Assembly: GCA_031280335.1 (NCBI GenBank)
Contig: JAITGZ010000011.1
Coordinates: 1-13,844, forward strand
From: Deltaproteobacteria bacterium
Lineage (GTDB): Bacteria > Desulfobacterota > Desulfovibrionia > Desulfovibrionales > Desulfovibrionaceae
Direction: 5' to 3'
DNA: 13,844 nt
The notes below the pieces were generated by a model. That model was given only the letters and a program-made list of their open reading frames with translations, searched no databases and had not been told where the DNA came from. Below, piece after piece: positions 6,093-12,404 of the stretch. A program made the translations under genes and the position numbers. Position 1 is the first letter of the stretch. Each line of letters opens with the position of its first letter.

Positions 6093-7067
6093 ATGCCTTC
6101 AGCAAGCGGACATACGCCAGGCGTCTCCATCGGCAGGGCGGAGGCCGGGCAAAACCTGCGGCGCTTTCTGCAACGCCGCCTGGGGCTGCCTGCGGGCATG
6201 CTTTACCGCTGGATGCGCAGCGGGCAAATCCGGGTAAACTCCAAGCGTTGTCAGGGGGATATGCTTTTGGCGGAGGGCGATTTTGTCCGGCTGCCCCCTC
6301 AGGCTGCGGCCCTTGCCTGTATGAACGGACGGGACTTACAGGGGCAACAACTGGGCATATGCACACCGGATCAAAAAAAACTAGGCGCGGATTTACCCAT
6401 TGTACATCAGGACGAAAACCTGCTGGTTCTAAACAAGCCTTCAGGATTGGCCGTACACGGGGGCAGCGGACAGCATGACAGCGTAACCCGGCGTCTGCGC
6501 CTGGCCTGTCCCGCAGATGCCTTTGTCCCGGCCCCGGCCCACCGCCTGGACAAGCCCGCCTCAGGTCTGCTCCTGGCCGGCAAGACTCAAACTGTTCTGC
6601 GCCGTCTGCATGCCCTTTTTAAAGCAACGCAAATAGATAAAGACTATTTATGCTGGGCGCGGGGCGACTTTACCCTCCACGCTCAAGCAGGCGTGACAAA
6701 AGAAGGTGCCATCCTTGAAGACATGCTCCACCTTTCCGGATTTAAAGATCGCGAAGGCCACGAGGAGGAGCGGATACAGCCGGCCGTATCCGTCTGTTAT
6801 TTTCTGGACACATACCATCATCCGCATATGGGCGTACTCTCGCTATTGCGCGTACGCCTGCTCACCGGACGCAAGCACCAGATACGGCGCCAGCTTTCCG
6901 GCAGGGGCTTTCCGCTCGTCGGCGACCAACGCTATAACGGACCGCCTTTTCCAAGGCTGTTGCTGCATGCCGTGCGTCTCCGCCTGCCCGATATGCCCGG
7001 ATTGGAGTTAAATTGTCCGCCGGACTGGCCTGAACCTTTTCAAACGGACAGGCAGAGGTTAATATAA
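6093..7067 (+). CDS. RluC/RluD-family 23S rRNA-type pseudouridine synthase
   Basis: Isomerises uridine to pseudouridine in RNA; exact target base not assignable. 324 residues. An S4-like RNA-binding domain occupies about 16-70 (AGQNLRRFLQRRL...SGQIRVNSKR). The catalytic domain starts at LPIVHQDENLLVLNKPSGLAVHGG (101-124). It contains HRLDKPASGLLL (150-161), where Asp153 is the catalytic aspartate, and ends with the conserved RVRLLTGRKHQIRRQLSGRGFPLVGDQRYNG. The usual Thr after HRLDxx is Ala here. The start is the only ATG before the S4 domain and has no convincing Shine-Dalgarno. It heads a plus-strand operon with the lipoprotein gene and pgpA. Could be RluC or another paralogue. Confidence 0.92.
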   Translation: MPSASGHTPGVSIGRAEAGQNLRRFLQRRLGLPAGMLYRWMRSGQIRVNSKRCQGDMLLAEGDFVRLPPQAAALACMNGRDLQGQQLGICTPDQKKLGADLPIVHQDENLLVLNKPSGLAVHGGSGQHDSVTRRLRLACPADAFVPAPAHRLDKPASGLLLAGKTQTVLRRLHALFKATQIDKDYLCWARGDFTLHAQAGVTKEGAILEDMLHLSGFKDREGHEEERIQPAVSVCYFLDTYHHPHMGVLSLLRVRLLTGRKHQIRRQLSGRGFPLVGDQRYNGPPFPRLLLHAVRLRLPDMPGLELNCPPDWPEPFQTDRQRLI

Positions 7068-7084
7068 CTATGCCTGGCGCATCA

Positions 7085-7098
7085 TGGCACCGGTGCCA
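7085..7098. repeat. 14-base perfect palindrome
   Basis: TGGCACCGGTGCCA, fully self-complementary, between the pseudouridine synthase gene and the lipoprotein gene, 17 bases after the upstream stop. It can form a 5-bp stem with a CCGG loop in RNA or be a protein site. No T-run follows. Confidence 0.45.
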
Positions 7099-7155
7099 CA
7101 GCGCAATCCCTCCCCGGCCCGTCTTGGCCCAGGAGACAACGAGAAGGACAAGATC

Positions 7156-7572
7156 ATGAAAAAATTGTTTTTTGCCTTGATGCTGCTGCCGCTTGCCGCC
7201 TGCGCCACCCCCAAAAATATTGTCGAGGCGGATTTGCTCGGCAAGGCCTACTTTCTTAAAGAGGCGGACGGTCAAGCCCCGCCGGCCGCGTCCCAAGCCG
7301 CCGCCACACCCTCGCTGAGCTTTAACGGCGAGCAAGGCAAAATGCTTCTTTACGGGGCCGTATGCAACCGCTTTGCCGGTCAGGCCCAAGTGCGGAATAA
7401 TGTTCTGATCGCCCCGCTGATGGCCGCCACCAAAATGTTTTGTATCAACAACGAACTCAATACCCTGGAAAGTAATTTGTTCCGTATGCTGGAGGCCGGC
7501 GCGGCGCTTTCTCTGGACAATGGCGCGCTGATCTTGCGCCAGGGCGGACACACGCTGGTTTATTTACCCTAA
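7156..7572 (+). CDS. META-domain (HslJ-like) lipoprotein
   Basis: 138 residues. The signal peptide MKKLFFALMLLPLAAC carries the lipobox LAAC with Cys16 as lipid site. After a spacer come GKAYFLKEADG, an Ala/Pro-rich insertion (about 41-52) and the META signature LSFNGEQGKMLLYGAVCNRFAGQAQVRNNVLIAPLMAATKMFC (54-96). Cys70 and Cys96 are placed where the family has N-x-F..G and T-x-M-A-C. The C-terminal helix/strand pair is LNTLESNLFRMLEAGAALSLDNGALIL. META proteins include heat-inducible HslJ of E. coli; molecular function is poorly known. ATG 7156 has AAGGA 7 bases upstream and gives a clean signal peptide, unlike the longer reading from 7084. Envelope location inferred. It sits 88 bases after the rlu gene and 33 bases before pgpA. 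Confidence 0.82.
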   Translation: MKKLFFALMLLPLAACATPKNIVEADLLGKAYFLKEADGQAPPAASQAAATPSLSFNGEQGKMLLYGAVCNRFAGQAQVRNNVLIAPLMAATKMFCINNELNTLESNLFRMLEAGAALSLDNGALILRQGGHTLVYLP

Positions 7573-7605
7573 ACACCGGCGGCATGTATGGAGAGGAGGC
7601 CCTGA

Positions 7606-8139
7606 ATGTCCCGTTACCACTGGAAAGATCGTCTGATTTTGGCCGTATGCCGGGTGGAGCCTGCCGGGCTCAGCCCTTACGCCCCGGGCACCATGGGGTC
7701 TATTGCGGCCATACTCCTGGCACCCTTTGTATTTTTGCCCCTGAGTATGCCTTTTAAGCTGCTGCTACTGCTGCTGCTTTTTTTCCTGGGCGGCCTGGCT
7801 TGCACCAAGGCGGAAAAACTACTGGGGCGCAAAGACCCAGGCGAAGTCGTACTGGATGAAGTGCTGGGACAATGGCTTACTATTTTGCCCTACAGTGCTT
7901 TGCTTTGGTGGGAACTGGCCCTGGCCCTGCTTTTTTTCCGCTTTTTTGACATTTTGAAGCCGTGGCCCGTGCGCGCATCAGAAAACTGGCTCCCCGGCGG
8001 CTTCGGCATTATGCTGGATGATGTCCTGGCCGGGGTTTATGCCATGCTTCCGCTTTATGCCATCAAGCACCTATGGTTAGAGCATTTTGATAGGGACGCT
8101 CAGGGCATAATCACCTGGTTGGGGGAGTCTTTTTTATAA
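7606..8139 (+). CDS. pgpA: Phosphatidylglycerophosphatase A
   Basis: Dephosphorylates phosphatidylglycerophosphate to phosphatidylglycerol in the inner membrane. 177 residues. Family motifs are in order: APGTMGSIAA (26-35), KDPGEVVLDEVLGQW (77-90), FFRFFDILKPWPV (110-122) and GGFGIMLDDVLAGVYA (131-146), with metal-binding acidic residues in the second and last. Several hydrophobic stretches (about 33-65, 92-112, 135-155) fit a small integral membrane enzyme. GGAGG lies six bases before the ATG. Last gene of the plus operon; its final 29 bases overlap the 3' end of a convergent minus-strand SpoVA-family gene. Confidence 0.96.
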   Translation: MSRYHWKDRLILAVCRVEPAGLSPYAPGTMGSIAAILLAPFVFLPLSMPFKLLLLLLLFFLGGLACTKAEKLLGRKDPGEVVLDEVLGQWLTILPYSALLWWELALALLFFRFFDILKPWPVRASENWLPGGFGIMLDDVLAGVYAMLPLYAIKHLWLEHFDRDAQGIITWLGESFL

Positions 8140-8449
8140 AGCCGCAAATGGCGCTGACAATAAAAACGCAGCCCAGCATTATCCAAAAATTGATGATGGA
8201 TTCAGGCTTGCCGTTGAGGGCGGCCAAAGTACCCGTGTACATGGCTTTGCCCGCGTCCAGCACCGTCACAATAATGCCCGCCTGACCAAAGTCCAGCATA
8301 GGCTGCACCAGGCCGAACATGTCCAGTACCACCCCGCCGCAAATGACCAGGATAAACAGTTTGGAGAACCCCAAACGCGTATTGACCATGAGCATCTGCA
8401 CCAACATGCAGAGCAGTCCGCAGGCGGCAAAAGCTTTAAAATAGACCAC
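8111..8449 (-). CDS. SpoVA-family (SpoVAC/SpoVAEb-like) membrane protein, second of pair
   Basis: 112 residues with about four hydrophobic helices. The sequence AFAACGLLCMLVQMLMVNTRLGFSKLFILVICGGVVLDMFGLVQPMLDFGQAGIIVTVLDAGKAMYTG follows the SpoVAEb pattern: F-x-x-G-G-L-I-C-x-I-x-Q, T, then GVVL..LGLYEPL.DFAGAGA.VPL.GF....A.G. In Bacillus these proteins belong to a channel moving Ca-dipicolinate into and out of spores. GTG start at 8447-8449 with a strong AGGAGG five bases upstream. It starts 24 bases after its paralogue, so the pair is one operon, and it ends inside pgpA. Family resemblance is from memory of the pattern; substrate unknown in a non-sporulating relative. Confidence 0.72.
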   Translation of the reverse strand: MVYFKAFAACGLLCMLVQMLMVNTRLGFSKLFILVICGGVVLDMFGLVQPMLDFGQAGIIVTVLDAGKAMYTGTLAALNGKPESIINFWIMLGCVFIVSAICGFIKKTPPTR

Positions 8450-8473
8450 CGCAGCCTCCTTGAGCGCCTTCTC

Positions 8474-8863
8474 TCATTTGATCATGAATGTTTTGACCAG
8501 GGCCAGAATCAAAGCCAACAGCGCACCGGAGCCAAGCACCAGCGCAGGTGGGACAAAGCCGGCCAGCAAGGCCTTGCCGGGACCGGCACCATTGGACCGA
8601 GCCCCATGAACCAGCCCCGCTATGCCCGCAGCCAGGCCGCACAAGGGCACATCCGCCCCCACCCCCGCCAGGGCGGAGAGTTTTCCGTAAATGCCCAGAT
8701 TGTGCAGAAGCGCCCCGCAGGAAGCCAGGGTAAAAACCATAATCAAACGCGCGTAGGGAACTTCCATATAAAGATACAATTCCATTATGGCCTGCCCCGA
8801 CACCCCAATGCCGCCCCCCACCAAAAAAGCGCCCGCATAGCTTTTTAATTTTGCCGCATCCAT
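8474..8863 (-). CDS. SpoVA-family (SpoVAC/SpoVAEb-like) membrane protein, first of pair
   Basis: 129 residues, four to five likely transmembrane segments. AFLVGGGIGVSGQAIMELYL (12-31) matches the SpoVA FxxGGLICxxGQ start. Then ARLIMVFTLASCGALLHNLGIYGKLSALAGVGADVPLCGLAAGIAGLVHGARSNGAGPGKALLAGF (38-103) matches the SpoVAC/AEb run G-L-Y-D-K-x-x-x-F-A-G-A-G-x-x-V-P-x-T-G-F-A...A....G...G. It has no Cys/Glu features that would suggest an enzyme. ATG 8861-8863 has GAGG seven bases upstream and a good promoter at 8906-8933. It is a divergent copy of the next gene (8111-8449), with which it probably forms a heteromeric membrane complex. What it transports is not known. Confidence 0.72.
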   Translation of the reverse strand: MDAAKLKSYAGAFLVGGGIGVSGQAIMELYLYMEVPYARLIMVFTLASCGALLHNLGIYGKLSALAGVGADVPLCGLAAGIAGLVHGARSNGAGPGKALLAGFVPPALVLGSGALLALILALVKTFMIK

Positions 8864-8905
8864 AAAAATTCCTCAACGTTTCAAAGTAAATCTGCTTTGG
8901 GGAAA

Positions 8906-8933
8906 ATTTTAGCCCATCCTCCAATAATGTCAA
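8906..8933 (-). promoter_or_regulatory. Strong sigma-70 promoter of the SpoVA-like pair
   Basis: Minus strand: perfect -35 TTGACA (8933-8928), 16-base spacer, -10 TAAAAT (8911-8906). The start codon at 8863 is about 40 bases downstream, so the leader is short. Confidence 0.65.
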
Positions 8934-8977
8934 TTTTAGCCGGATCGTTCGATCTTGCTGTTTAAAATATTTTAGCC
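8906..8977 (-). repeat. Three GGCTAAAAT direct repeats and a GATCG/CGATC palindrome
   Basis: The minus-strand nonamer GGCTAAAAT occurs at 8914-8906, 8941-8933 and 8977-8969, start-to-start distances 27 and 36. The first includes the -10 and the second abuts the -35. Between the second and third lies GATCG-TT-CGATC (8943-8954), a 5-bp inverted repeat. This looks like regulator binding sites over the promoter. Confidence 0.5.
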
Positions 8978-9012
8978 TCTTTCATATATGGGACTGAACA
9001 CCAGGCGAGGGT

Positions 9013-9058
9013 AAGGCTCCAGCCTTGTGCGGGGGTGAGGAGGGAATAATCCCCCCGC
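9013..9058. repeat. Hairpins downstream of the adhesin gene
   Basis: Two inverted repeats lie between the adhesin stop (9114) and the SpoVA-like promoter: AAGGC/GCCTT (9013-9026, loop TCCA) and GCGGGGG (9029-9035) with CCCCCGC (9052-9058). The second is a 7-bp GC stem with a 16-base loop. No proper T-run follows on the minus strand, so termination there, if any, is not classic. Confidence 0.4.
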
Positions 9059-9113
9059 GCAGGGTGGCGGCAGCCCCGGTCAACCTGTTACGCTACTTCC
9101 TTTCCACCCGTCA

Positions 9114-11531
9114 TCAGGGCAGGCAGAACGCCCCGTAAGGTCCGCCAGCAAGAACAGTCGGTAGATAGCCGAGTGTATCCACTGCTATGGCGCTGTAGCC
9201 GGCCGAGGATACCTCGCCCGCCCATACGCGGAAATATGTCGAGAAGACACTGTCAATGTCGGCGACATATGCCAGCCCATGGCCCACAATCCCCACGCCC
9301 CCAGCCCATCCGGTGTCGGGAACGAGACTCATAAGCTGTTCTTTGCTCAGCAGTTTGGTTGCGGGCTGATAACCGGCCACGGCGGTGTTGCCTACCCCGC
9401 CGCAGGCTGTGGCAGCATCCTGCCAGTTAATATAACCACCGGGAGCAATGTACACCCCGGGCATACCCGCGAGCGGCCCCGGCCCAAAGTTCAGGACGCG
9501 CTGTTCGGTATAAGTTGTGCCGCCTATGTTCATGCTGGCCTGCACCGTTACCGTGCGCGAGCCCACAATATCCGTAAGTTCGGCCACCGCTCCTGTGGGG
9601 GCCGTGCCGCCGTTGCCGCTCATGTCCAGGCGCTGGGGCTCCGCAGCCGTCACATTAACGGGCGTCCCTCCCCAGTTCAGGCCATTCATGGCCGCAGGGG
9701 AGCGATTCCACAGGGACAGGCCGCTTACGTTGGAACTCAGCACCGTCCAGGTAACATCGCCGGGATTGATGGCTACAGGCACGCTGTTGAGCGTGGCCGT
9801 GGCCGTGAGCGTGGCTGTGGCCGAAAAATCCGAGGTGACGAAAGCAGTGCGGTTATAAGATACGGCCAGAATCAGGCCTGTTACCGCCGCCTTGCTCAGG
9901 TTGAAGTCCCCCTGCGCATCGCCGGCGCGTACGCGAACTGGCACATTGGCCGGGGCCGCAGGATCAAGCTGTAGCCAGAAGCGCCCCTGCTCATCCGTGG
10001 TATAATTACGCACAGCCACAGGACCGGGGAGCAGATGGGCCGAAGCGGCCGTAACCTGCGCCCCCAGGCGGGGTGAGGGTTGGCCTAAGCCGTTGCTCAC
10101 CCGGAACAAATAGCCCGTGCCGTCCCAGCCCAGATACTCAATATTATAGCGCCCGTCCCTGACCCGGTATTGCAGCACAATGTTATTTTCGCGCTCCACA
10201 AATTCATGCCGGGATCCGGACACGCTGCGCAGGGCCGACACCTTGGCGTAGCTCATCTGCTCCTCAAAGGACATCCCGAAATGCCAGGTAAAACTCAAGC
10301 CTGCTTCAAAGACGCTCTGGCCGCGCTCCGTAAGGCGCTGGCTCACGGAGGCGGAAAACAGGGGCACCGGCGTATATTCCAGGCCGTAAGACCAGGTATG
10401 CGGGCTGCGCTCCGGTTCTCCGGCCCCGAATACGCCCACATGCTCACCCTGCCAACGGCTGTAGCTCCCGGTAAGGGCCAGCTGGCGATGGAAGGGCGCA
10501 TAGGCCTTGAGCCGGGCGTCCCAACCGCTGGCCGGGCGCTCTTCCACCATATCCCCGGCAAAATCTTTAGACTCCTTCCAGCCGGAAAAAGGGAAATACC
10601 AATTGGAAACCAGACGCAGCCAATCGTATTGCAGCTCCGCCCCCAGTCCGCCCCGGCGGTGGGTACGGCTTAAGTCATAATCAAAAAAGGCGTTGTACCC
10701 CAGCAGGAGATCGCCCGCCTTCTGCCCCCCCCGGGCCAGAGGGAAAAATCGCTGACCCAGACCAATATTGCCCACCCAGCGCGCCTTGCTGCCCGCTTCA
10801 TCCAGGCGGCGCGCCCCGAACTGGGTAAAAACACCGCTTTGCGGACCGTCATACAAAGGCAGCAGCACTTCGCCCTCGCCCCGTAAAGCTCCATGCGAAT
10901 CCACATTGAAGTTCAAACGGGCCCGGCCGTTATCCACCAGACCGGCCACGGCCTTTTCCGCCAGGGCATTGGCCTTGCCCATACCCAGGGCCAGTCCCTG
11001 CTCCCGCGCCGCCTGCGCGGGATTGCCGCTCTGCGCCGCCCGCGCGGCCAAAAGCGCGGCCTGCCGGCTCAGTTCATCCGCAGCCTTGCCCGCCGGCGCT
11101 GCCGCCTGCCCGTCCTGCTTGGCTTCAAGCGCGGCCGGCTTTGCCTCAGATATGATTGAAGTCGTCCGACGGGGGGGCGCAGGGGGCAGATCGGGATCAT
11201 CCAGAACCCGTACTATATAATATTTGGCAATGGCCCGCCTGTGCAGCAGGCGATCGCCTTCGCGCCCGGCTGCGGCGGCATCAATGTAATCACCTATATA
11301 AACCCCGCGCCAGGTTACGCCCTTGGGATAAGTAACCGCGAAAAAGGCCGGCAAGCCCAAAGCGCGCAAACGCTCTGTCTCCTTAAGCGCCTTCCGCTCC
11401 GTGCGCCAGGAACTGACCTGCAGCCTGGCCTTGGCCTGAGCCGGCATGACTGACAAGAGCTGAACCGATAAAAACAAGGCTAACAGGAACAAACAAGACA
11501 AAAGCGAGACTCTGCGGCGGGCTGGGATCAT
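9114..11531 (-). CDS. Inverse autotransporter (intimin/invasin-type) adhesin with N-terminal SPOR-like domain
   Basis: 805 residues, outer-membrane. Signal peptide about 1-33 (cleavage near AQA-KA). Residues 36-110, RLQVSSWRTERKALKETERLRALGLPAFFAVTY...YIVRVL, look like a SPOR (peptidoglycan-binding) domain. An Ala/Pro-rich helical linker follows (about 115-200). The beta-barrel runs about 207-450, with GVFTQFGARRL, NIGLGQRFF, LLLGYNAFFDYDL, RGGLGAELQYDWLRLVSNWYFP and the closing ERENNIVLQYRV, all inverse-autotransporter signatures. Then a helical plug and Ig-like modules (about 465-685). A C-terminal lectin-like piece (about 695-805) has WQDAATAC and a final C (Cys710, Cys803). The passenger is exposed on the cell surface and probably mediates adhesion. 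The ATG at 11529-11531 is chosen (GGAG six bases upstream, perfect signal peptide); upstream ATG/TTG lack a ribosome site. Stop is TGATGA. Confidence 0.88.
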   Translation of the reverse strand: MIPARRRVSLLSCLFLLALFLSVQLLSVMPAQAKARLQVSSWRTERKALKETERLRALGLPAFFAVTYPKGVTWRGVYIGDYIDAAAAGREGDRLLHRRAIAKYYIVRVLDDPDLPPAPPRRTTSIISEAKPAALEAKQDGQAAAPAGKAADELSRQAALLAARAAQSGNPAQAAREQGLALGMGKANALAEKAVAGLVDNGRARLNFNVDSHGALRGEGEVLLPLYDGPQSGVFTQFGARRLDEAGSKARWVGNIGLGQRFFPLARGGQKAGDLLLGYNAFFDYDLSRTHRRGGLGAELQYDWLRLVSNWYFPFSGWKESKDFAGDMVEERPASGWDARLKAYAPFHRQLALTGSYSRWQGEHVGVFGAGEPERSPHTWSYGLEYTPVPLFSASVSQRLTERGQSVFEAGLSFTWHFGMSFEEQMSYAKVSALRSVSGSRHEFVERENNIVLQYRVRDGRYNIEYLGWDGTGYLFRVSNGLGQPSPRLGAQVTAASAHLLPGPVAVRNYTTDEQGRFWLQLDPAAPANVPVRVRAGDAQGDFNLSKAAVTGLILAVSYNRTAFVTSDFSATATLTATATLNSVPVAINPGDVTWTVLSSNVSGLSLWNRSPAAMNGLNWGGTPVNVTAAEPQRLDMSGNGGTAPTGAVAELTDIVGSRTVTVQASMNIGGTTYTEQRVLNFGPGPLAGMPGVYIAPGGYINWQDAATACGGVGNTAVAGYQPATKLLSKEQLMSLVPDTGWAGGVGIVGHGLAYVADIDSVFSTYFRVWAGEVSSAGYSAIAVDTLGYLPTVLAGGPYGAFCLP
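9787..9822 (-). repeat. Imperfect hexamer repeat in the adhesin Ig-like region
   Basis: Six consecutive hexamers on the plus strand: TTGAGC GTGGCC GTGGCC GTGAGC GTGGCT GTGGCC. They encode the alternating TATLTATATL in the adhesin. Each unit is two codons, so gain or loss keeps the reading frame. Confidence 0.55.
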
Positions 11532-11541
11532 AAGCGACTCC

Positions 11542-11561
11542 ATTGACAACAATATGTCAAT
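11542..11561. promoter_or_regulatory. Palindrome just upstream of the adhesin start
   Basis: ATTGACA-N6-TGTCAAT, perfect 7-bp arms (11542-11548 and 11555-11561), 10 bases before the adhesin ATG. It lies in the AT-rich 83-base gap after plsY, which also holds a run TTTTTTTGTTTTTT (minus strand). The symmetry and position suggest an operator; the regulator is not known. Confidence 0.5.
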
Positions 11562-11614
11562 ATTAACCCATAACGGCAAAAAACAAAAAAACTAATGGTC
11601 TAGAGCCAATAAAT

Positions 11615-12235
11615 TTATGATTTTTTCCGACGGCTTTTCAAAAAGCTTTTTTCCTCCCCAGAGAGAAGCCTTTTGATATTTTCGCGATGTTTGAAAAATA
11701 TGAGGCACATAACGGCCAGAGAAAGGGGCAGATGCTCATAACGCCCCACAACGGCCAGACAAACGGGCAGGCTCAAAGCCAGCGCCAGGGATCCCAGAGA
11801 AACATAGCCGGAGCGCCAGATAACCAGCAGACACAACAGGCCGGACGCCAACAGCGCGGGCAAGGACAAAGCCAGAAACACCCCCACGGTTGTGGCCACG
11901 GCCTTGCCTCCCCTAAAACGCAAAAAAAAGGAAAACAAATGGCCCAAAAGAGCGCACAGGCCCACGAAGCCGGCCCAGGCAGGCTCCACCCGCCCCAAGG
12001 ATATCCATACCGGCAGAAAACCCTTCAGCGCATCACAGAGCAAAACCAGCAGACCGTAAGGCAGGCCGCACAAGCGCGACACATTGGTCGCCCCCACATT
12101 ATGGCTCCCCGCCAGGCGCGGATCGACGCCGCAAAAACCTTTGGCCACGATCAATCCAAAAGGGATGGATCCCAAAAAATAGGCCACAAGACATAAACCA
12201 AGGAACAAGGGATCGAACAAATCAGGCGGGCGCAT
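11615..12235 (-). CDS. plsY: Acyl-phosphate:glycerol-3-phosphate acyltransferase PlsY
   Basis: Transfers an acyl group from acyl-phosphate to sn-glycerol-3-phosphate, first step of phospholipid synthesis; inner-membrane protein. 206 residues with about five to six hydrophobic helices. Motifs: LGSIPFGLIVAKGFCGVDPRLAGSHNVGATNVSR (21-54), ALKGFLPVW (69-77) and LLGHLFSFFLRFRGGKAVATTVGVFLAL (96-123), holding the conserved Ser, Arg, Asn, His and Lys of the family. The basic tail (SGEEKSFLKSRRKKS) is at the C-terminus. ATG 12233-12235 has GGAGG ten bases upstream; the longer open frame to 12340 is not PlsY-like. It follows the RNB nuclease gene on the same strand with a 169-base gap. Confidence 0.96.
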   Translation of the reverse strand: MRPPDLFDPLFLGLCLVAYFLGSIPFGLIVAKGFCGVDPRLAGSHNVGATNVSRLCGLPYGLLVLLCDALKGFLPVWISLGRVEPAWAGFVGLCALLGHLFSFFLRFRGGKAVATTVGVFLALSLPALLASGLLCLLVIWRSGYVSLGSLALALSLPVCLAVVGRYEHLPLSLAVMCLIFFKHRENIKRLLSGEEKSFLKSRRKKS

Positions 12236-12368
12236 GGCGTTTTGACCTCCAACGGTCTTGGCGTTTTTTACCGAATAGCATTCAAAACGGCAGCTTACCG
12301 TTGAAATACCCGGATACAGCGGCCACAGGTTCCGGCTCATGGCCTGTCAAAACACCCCCGCCGCGCAT

Positions 12369-12401
12369 ATCAAGCGATAATCTTGTATGATACCGCTTGA
12401 T
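12369..12401 (-). repeat. Hairpin after the RNB nuclease gene
   Basis: Perfect 8-bp inverted repeat ATCAAGCG (12369-12376) and CGCTTGAT (12394-12401) with a 17-base loop, starting three bases after the nuclease stop codon. No T-run follows. The rest of 12236-12368 shows no recognisable feature besides the plsY ribosome-binding site. Confidence 0.4.
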
Positions 12402-12404
12402 TAT

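Noticed and set aside
8436..8933. Long open frame overlapping the first SpoVA-like gene on the same strand
   Set aside because: Glycine- and cysteine-rich translation without family resemblance; the overlapping frame at 8474-8863 has a good ribosome site and SpoVA motifs.
9029..9058. GC hairpin after the adhesin as an intrinsic terminator
   Set aside because: No T-run follows on the minus strand; reported only as an inverted repeat.
9279..10673. Open frames on the plus strand opposite the adhesin
   Set aside because: Antisense shadows of a GC-rich gene; low-complexity, His/Arg/Gly-rich translations with no start signals.
11577..11579. TTG as the adhesin start codon
   Set aside because: No ribosome-binding site; ATG 11529-11531 has GGAG at the right distance and begins a textbook signal peptide.
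11580..11614. T-rich run after plsY as an intrinsic terminator
   Set aside because: The preceding stem on the minus strand has only about three pairs (TGG/CCA), too weak to call; left as a possible weak terminator.
11687..12196. Gln-rich open frame opposite plsY
   Set aside because: Antisense of a Leu-rich membrane protein naturally gives Gln/Lys-rich translation; plsY motifs are certain.
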